Below, in pieces: positions 58,401-64,000 of a stretch of DNA of 64,000 nt. Position 1 is the first letter of the stretch, and each line of letters begins with the position of its first letter. The DNA is from Zanthoxylum bungeanum (taxonomy: Eukaryota; Streptophyta; Magnoliopsida; Sapindales; Rutaceae). The translations under genes and the position numbers were made by a program. The stretch is from the NCBI GenBank assembly GCA_019454045.1, contig SKCR01038156.1, positions 221,599 to 285,598 of the forward strand, written 5' to 3'. The notes below the pieces were generated by a model that made no database searches, had not been told where the DNA came from, and saw only the letters and a program-made list of their open reading frames with translations.

Positions 58401-58939
58401 AGGTACTTTTATTTTTCCTATTATTAATATCATGTTGGCTTGTGAAGCTATAACATCTAGTTGGATTTTAGATTCTGCTTGTCTCATTCACATTTGTAAT
58501 TCGGGAGTAGTGACTCTCTGGATGTGGTTGTAGTGGGCATATGCGAGATTCCATTACCCAGTGGGAGACTTTTGTTGAATGACTGCTATTTTGTGTCAGG
58601 ATGTGTGGCGAATATTATGTCACTTTTTATATTAGATACTGAAGGATATAATGTAAATATTAAGAATCGTTCTTTGTATTTATATGACAGAAATAATATT
58701 CAGATAATTTGTTGTCCAAATGAGCATGGTCATTACATATTGCGAACCTCACAAGACATCTTTAATACTGGAATTAATAAACGTAAACAATCTGATATAA
58801 ATAATACGAAACTATGGCACATGAGGTTGGGTCATATAGGCGTGAAACGCCTAACCTAGTTGGTTAGGAATGGTTTGATACATGATCTCACCATTGAACC
58901 TTATCTAACTTGTGAATCTTGTATTCGGGGTAAAATGAC
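58401..58939 (+). pseudogene. Copia-B2 protease and pre-integrase remnant
   Basis: WILDSACLIHICN near 58465 keeps D-S but has Ala for Gly. Directly after it 58 bp present in B1 are missing (at about 58500), with a 2-base repeat at the joint, which shifts the frame. Then follow GICEIPLPSGRLLLNDCYFV, LWHMRLGHIGVKRLT near 58815 and CESCIRG near 58915. The frame stops where family-D LTR D2 is inserted after ATGAC (58935-58939). Confidence 0.88.
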
Positions 58940-60171
58940 TGACCGATATAATCACACACGTATAACGCAAGTGCATGTATCGTTCAAGTAGTATAAAAGT
59001 ATCGATCCCACGAGGACTTAATACCTAAGCTATTAATTTATGAAGTTAAATATTTACAAGTATCTAATGGATTGATTGTTTGATTTAAAAGTGATTTTAA
59101 ATTTAAAACAAGTAAATAAAATTTCACAAAAATTGATTTTGGAAAATTCAATTTTAAAACTATCTAGGGTTGTGAATCCTTCCAATATCATTTTTAAAGA
59201 TGAAGTGGTTATCTTACGGTTGTGTAATATATTGGTTTATCAACCTGGAACACGAAATTATGTAAAAGCCTCTTCCGATGTTCAGATACAAACACCCAGT
59301 GTAACCCAATTAAGCATTTTCCTATGTCAATTAAGTTATCTGAATTTATTAAGATTAAGTTCCAATTATGGCTACCCCCACCTGACAGGTATATTCATAT
59401 CCTGTAAGGAAATCTACTAAAGGTTTATCTATCCTCAAGGAAGATCGTGGGCTATTAAGTCTAAGGTCTTAAACCTAAAATCTTTTTTTCGAAATTCATT
59501 TTAAGTTTACCTAATCAATCTTATTAATGGCCAGTTAACAAGATGCATTAAGACTAAGACTCAATAAATAAACCTTTATATTACAAAAACATTAATTTAA
59601 CCCCTTATAAACCGGTGATATTGGACTTCATCACAACCCCAGATAACTAACTTAGTTACGACACATAACTAGGGCAGGTGAAAACTTAAATAAAATAAAA
59701 GACATAAAGTAAATTGCTAGAAATTAAATGCTGAAAAGTAAATGGCTGAAAAGTAAATTGCTGAAAAGTAAATTGCTAAAAAGTAAATTGATGAAAAGTA
59801 AATTGCTGAAAAGTAAATAAAGTAAAAGTACAATAAAAGAAAATGATGGGGTTAGAGGATCCACTTTTATTACTACTATTTTAGAAATCTCCATTAATAT
59901 AATATATTAACTTTGCGTGATAATTACCAACCAGCCATATAGGCGGTATCCTGATTAAGTCAAATTAATAATTAATTACCAACCGACCAACCAGGCGGTA
60001 TCCATGCTTAGTCAGGTTAAAACCAATTTATAATTAATTACCAACCGACCAATATGGTGTTATCCTCGTTAAGTCAGGTTTTAAATAGTTATTATATTAT
60101 AATAAAGGGAGATTAATCTAAATAGCAATAATAAAAACTTTACCTTTCACCCCAACAAGGGGGAGTTATCT
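58940..60171 (-). mobile_element. Family-D LTR D2, broken
   Basis: Starts TGACCGATATAATCACACACG and matches D1 from 7620 to about 8960, with a 15-bp array expanded. It is cut at 60171 by the E2 LTR. By comparison with D1 and D3 its transcription sense is minus. The rest is not in the window. Confidence 0.88.
59731..59820. repeat. 15-bp tandem repeat in D2
   Basis: Six copies of 'ctgaaaagtaaattg' with single changes at 59731, 59746, 59761, 59776, 59791 and 59806. D1 has only about one or two related words near 8385-8420. Confidence 0.95.
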
Positions 60172-60328
60172 TGTAACATCCCGCCTAAGCCAGGATGCTA
60201 CCGGCAGGAGACAGGAGAACCCATCTCCATAAGCCTCTGATTCTAACGAAATTTCGGCATGATGTATTCGTAACATCATGCAACCTGGCTTGTAGCCAGC
60301 ATCCATAACATCAAGAACATAACACACT

Positions 60329-60407
60329 CGGCCTCAGGCCGGAAACTCAACATCAAGGCCTCAGGCCTGAACTCAAAGAACAAAAAAAAATACTTGGCCT
60401 CCGGCCA
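60329..60407. repeat. Three GGCC triloop hairpins in E2
   Basis: CGGCC/TCA/GGCCG (60329-60341), AGGCC/TCA/GGCCT (60356-60368) and TGGCC/TCC/GGCCA (60395-60407). The outermost base pair differs in each but always pairs. Each is followed within 2-4 bases by 'aactcaa'. Confidence 0.85.
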
Positions 60408-61770
60408 GAACTCAAAATAAACTATGCTATTACATGACTAATACAAATGAAATACAATGAAATTGAAAACACACAACAAGGAGTGGTGATGGCCCAACTT
60501 GACCCAGGACTCAAAATTCTCTTGATTGCAATTGAGGCGATCCGCTGTCTTCAAAGTCTTCACTGAACTACTGCTACTGACCTGCAAAACCACAACTGAA
60601 AAGATGTGAGTCATATTGACTCAGTAAGTAAACATGCAAACATCAACAAATTTAATTTAACCTCATAACTTATATCCATTTCATTCTCGTGTTACTTAAT
60701 AATAGACTTTTCATCTGAACATACACCTATACATATTAACTTCCATTAAATCCACATAACTCATCAAATTCTACTTCATAATCTAACAGGTTAAGATCCA
60801 TTTCCAACATTTTTCTCGCACCTGCTAAGCTATTTTGACATCCTAGCGCTTACTTACTTATTCTGGCATTTCACTATTTCTCAAACATATTACATGCTTC
60901 TAGTCCTGTATCTGATCACTTATATACTTACATTCTATTTGACGTTTGTAAATTAAGCGTCTTACTACATATGCACCAATACATTAGGTTTTTATATTAC
61001 TGACAGCTATGTCATTATAAATACATCTCTAGTTTAATTACATAAAGGTTCATCATGTTTCTACTGCGCTACACTGATTTCTACTTCCTTCCTATATTCA
61101 TTACAAGTCTGATTCATGTCTTTATTATAACTCTCTATTTCATTATCTTGAAATATCATCAAATCAGAAAAATCAATATTCAACATTTCTAATATTTATC
61201 ACTTTACTTAGGTCATGCTGACATGTATGAACGTAATTATATAATTACGTATTCAAATTCACAAGGAAAATCTCTTACAAAGGTCTACATCTCATTCCTT
61301 TCATCATCTGCAAATACAAGTAAACTTTATAATAATATCATGTATCAATGGTATCTACATGCATCTAAATGTACTAATGTTACAACACATTAACATCAAA
61401 TATATGTATCTCAAATGATTTACTAGATTACATGACTTATATGCAATAATTGTAAATCAAACTTTACTTTAACATGTTGTGCTTTTAAAACTTGTTTTGT
61501 GAAATCCTTTTCTGAAGAACTCTTCATTAAAAACGTTACTCGAATACTTATTTCTATTTTTAAAAAGAATCTGAATCTTTTATGAAACCAATATTTTTGA
61601 AAACCTTCTTTTCTAAGGAGTTTTTCTGAAATCTGTAACTAAAACTGAAGTCTAAAAAGCTGTTTTAAAACTCTGCTTCTGAAAACTGTATACTGTAATC
61701 TGTTTTCTGAAATCTTGGTACTGAAAATCTGAAAACTATGTACTGAAAATCTAAATCTGAAAAATGCTAT

Positions 61771-61924
61771 GCACCCAGGACCATAACTCAACTGGGTGTA
61801 CTCGATGCCCAGGACCATGACTCAACTGCGGCATCTCTGAGGCTGGTGGTGCCCTACGTCCAGGACCAATACTCAACTGCAACGTAGAGCTCTACACCTA
61901 GGACCATAACTCAACTGAGTGTAG
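61771..61924. repeat. Four hairpins with a shared 13-nt loop in E2
   Basis: The loops are GACCATAACTCAA (61779), GACCATGACTCAA (61813), GACCAATACTCAA (61864) and GACCATAACTCAA (61902). The inner closing pairs are CAG/CTG in three and CT/TG-like in the last. The outer stems differ: CACCCAG with CTGGGTG; GATGCC with GGCATC; CTACGT with ACGTAG; CTACAC with GTGTAG. On the minus strand (the LTR sense) the loop reads TTGAGTTATGGTC. Confidence 0.9.
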
Positions 61925-62734
61925 CCACCACTAGGGACCAGGTACACGATCCTAAGCCGCCATCCTGGCCCCACATGTACACATGTCTCTGTATCCGTCA
62001 ATTCCATCTATATCTCAAGTTACATACTGGGGTGAGGATTTACCTCATGCCTCGAAAACCATAAAACAATACCATGGATTTCAAAACTGAATAAACTTTT
62101 CTAAAAACATCTCTTTTAAAAATTTCTGTTACTTTTCTGTAAAACCGTTTTGAATTTCAAAACCTTTCTCGTTTCATCATGAATGTATATGGATATGATC
62201 ATGCACGTGTTTATGCGTATGCACAAAGTAATGAGCTATGCATTCTATTCCTTATATGCTTACACTATTTCCAGTACACTTACTCACATTCAAGCCATCA
62301 TCAGTTATCTTACCTTTATTACTTACCTTACTGACAGCTCACAAACAATATAATGTATAATTTACAATCATACACACAATCAATCTTTATAAACGAATGT
62401 ATGACTTAAAATATAAAAGTTTACTCATTCATTTATTCATATAACTCTCTAATCATTTACAATCATACTAGAACGTCTATCCCAAGAATAGGCTCATTTA
62501 GGCTTTTCTATTTCTAAATTATTAGTCATGCTAAATCAAATATATACATGATGAGTGGTAAATCTATCACTATTTCCCACTCATTTAACCTAATATTTTG
62601 TATAGTTACTAGAGTTTTGTGAATATTTTTATGTGTTTTGTGTTATTTTGTAGATAAATTAAGTTTCAGGACATTCTGGAGCTGAATTGGAGCAAAATAG
62701 GAAAAACTGGACAAAAATGGCAAAATCATCATTT

Positions 62735-63104
62735 CAGCGTCGCGACGCTGAAGGCTTGCGCGTCGCGACGCCTAGAATGCGCCGGACTTGCTAAAATATG
62801 CTGGACACGTGGACCAATCAGAAAATTTGCTAACGTGCACCGCCTGCTAAAATGCGCCCACCATGCTATCTTGAGCCGTGCCACGTGTCACCATCACAAC
62901 GGAGAAGCTAAAATGCACCGGTGCCACGTGTCATGATCTAACGCTGTCGACAATCGCCCTCCACAAGTCAGCGTGACATAAGCAATGACGTCATGAACAG
63001 TGCCACGTCATCGGATAAGAATCTGAGTCGATGAATCAGCGCGTGACACGTGTCACTGTAGCTGGCGTCGCGACGCTGAAACTATTCCAGCGTCGCGATG
63101 CTGG
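62735..63104 (+). promoter_or_regulatory. Palindrome and G-box cluster upstream of the D3 TATA
   Basis: CGTCGCGACG palindromes lie at 62735-62750 (CAGCGTCGCGACGCTG, 16 bp perfect), 62760-62771, 63065-63076 and, with one mismatched pair, 63087-63104. CACGTG lies at 62806, 62882, 62935 and 63047. CACGTG is the core of plant G-box/ABRE elements bound by bZIP and bHLH factors. The cluster ends about 15 bp before the TATA box. D1 has the same layout at 9187-9740. Confidence 0.7.
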
Positions 63105-63119
63105 ACCCCTATCCGCGCC

Positions 63120-63127
63120 TATAAATA
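63120..63127 (+). promoter_or_regulatory. TATA box of D3
   Basis: TATAAATA in 'gcgcctataaatagagctcg', followed about 25-30 bp later by a C/T-rich start region. It is the clearest core promoter in the window. Confidence 0.75.
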
Positions 63128-63446
63128 GAGCTCGAAATTTCAGATTTCAGTGTACCTCTCCCTCTCACTTCTTTGATGTAATTAGGGAGTTCTTCTCTCT
63201 CTAAGTTTCTTTTAATTTAGTTTTGTAATTTTTAATTACGTTCTGTAATAATAATAATTTACTTTCTTTATTTTACAGTTTTTACTATTCACTATGAGGA
63301 GGTAACTTCCTTATGCTAGGGTGAAAGGTAATTCTTTTACTAGTACTATTTAGATTAATCTCCCTTAAAAATAATATATTTACTATTTAAAATTTGACTT
63401 AATCAGGATACCGCCAGATTGGTCGGTTGGTAATAAAATTTCTTTT

Positions 63447-63581
63447 CCGCCTTTATGGCTGGTTATTTTGGTTCCGCCTTTATGACTGGTTATTTTGGTT
63501 CCGCCTTTATGGCTGGTTATTTTGGTTCTGCCTTTATGGCTGGTTATTTTGGTTCCGCCTATATGGCTGGTTGGTATTATC
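63447..63581. repeat. 27-bp tandem repeat in D3
   Basis: Five units of 'ccgcctttatggctgg' plus 'ttattttggtt' start at 63447, 63474, 63501, 63528 and 63555. Because 27 is a multiple of three the reverse strand stays open and reads as a repeated nonapeptide; this is a by-product. Confidence 0.95.
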
Positions 63582-64000
63582 ATCACGAGTTAATATATTA
63601 TATTAAGGGAGATATCTAAATAGTATTTAGTAGAAGTTAATTCCTTTTACCTTAGCATTTTATTTTATTTTACTTTTAAGCTTTTACTTTACTGCAATTA
63701 CTTTTCAACACTGTTACTTTATGGTTTTTACTTTTAAGTTTTTACTAGCCCTAGTTATGTGTCATAACTAAGTTAGTTATCTAGGGTTGTGACGAAATCC
63801 AATATCACAGGTTTATAAGGGGTTAGATTATAATTTGGGTAATATAAAGATTTATTTATTGAGTCTTAATCTTAATGTCTTTTTATTAACTGGCCACTAA
63901 TACAATTGATAAGGTAAACTTAAAATGAACTAGACATATGGATTTTAGGTTTAAAACCTTAGATTCAATAGCCCACGATCTTCCTTGAGGATAGATAACC

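Larger units (their letters stand above)
60172..62548 (-). mobile_element. Gypsy-like LTR E2, interrupted by D3
   Basis: Starts TGTAACATCCCGCC, the same terminus as E1, and shares its internal layout, so it is taken to read on the minus strand. Its left neighbour is D2 LTR and not a primer site, so this is an outer end (3' LTR end or solo LTR). The left flank is TATCT. No other end is seen before D3 starts at 62549. Confidence 0.75.
62549..64000 (+). mobile_element. Family-D LTR D3, running off the window
   Basis: Starts TGATGAGTGG at 62549 and is the reverse complement of D1 from 9920 to about 8110. The TATA box at 63120 shows that this orientation is the sense of the LTR. The right end lies outside the window. 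Confidence 0.9.

Noticed and set aside
61771..61924. CRISPR-like array
   Set aside because: The conserved part is a loop of 13 nt inside hairpins with unlike stems, spacing is irregular, and the window is plant nuclear DNA.
63383..63586. Open frame with a repeated nonapeptide
   Set aside because: It is the reverse reading of the 27-bp tandem repeat, which stays open because 27 is a multiple of three.

Overview
This window is plant nuclear DNA from a repeat-rich, gene-poor region. It is probably from a eudicot, but I cannot name the species. The evidence for a plant is several Ty1/Copia elements with initiator-Met-type primer sites, a Ty3/Gypsy element of the plant-specific Tat/Ogre type (an extra RNase H before integrase, Arg-type primer site, repeat-rich 3' untranslated region) and a short non-autonomous hAT element. 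I find no convincing host gene, tRNA, rRNA or organelle DNA. Every polyprotein is broken by stops, frameshifts or deletions.

Layout from left to right. 1-167 is the end of a Tat-type LTR. 168-4454 is a minus-strand Gypsy-like element (E1: internal part and its 5' LTR), inserted in the 5' LTR of a plus-strand Copia element (Copia-C, 4455-17532). Copia-C has a decayed gag split by an LTR of family D (7620-9920), has lost most of pol, and its 3' LTR holds a solo LTR of Copia-A (12889-17482) that itself holds a solo LTR of Copia-B (13130-15753). 17533-17802 is unassigned. 17803-20251 is the 3' part of a minus-strand Tork/Tnt1-like Copia (Copia-F). It is cut by Copia-B1 (20252-56796, plus), which is cut in integrase by the Tat element (23458-52648, minus). 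The Tat 5' LTR is cut by Copia-A1 (31831-51258, plus), whose own 5' LTR is cut by Copia-A2 (32606-41746, minus). That is a nest five levels deep: F, B1, Tat, A1, A2. The B LTR at 54411-56796 also starts a second B internal region (B2, to 58939). B2 is cut by a family-D LTR (58940-60171), which is cut by a Gypsy-like LTR (E2, 60172-62548), which is cut by a third D LTR running off the window (62549-64000).

The boundaries rest on TG...CA ends, primer sites, polypurine tracts, TATA boxes that agree with the assigned strands, and target-site duplications: GTACC for A2, CATCC (one change per side) for A1, ATGCC for D1, ATCGA/ATTGA for the solo B LTR, CGATA/CGATC for the solo A LTR, GTGAT/ATGAT for Tat, and CCCACAAC (8 bp) for the hAT element.

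The most unusual signal is not a gene. The non-coding parts of several unrelated elements are packed with small perfect hairpins. (1) In the Copia-A LTR, nine perfect inverted repeats with 6-10 bp arms and a degenerate tenth lie in about 315 bp, all with 3-nt loops (mostly TNG). The same arm-TGG-arm pattern fills the Copia-A internal region and recurs in the LTRs of Copia-B and Copia-C, where one pair shows a compensatory arm change. (2) The Copia-B leader and the LTRs of E1 and E2 carry rows of three to four hairpins whose loop sequence is conserved while the stems differ. These look like repeated loop-presenting RNA modules, and I know of no description of them.
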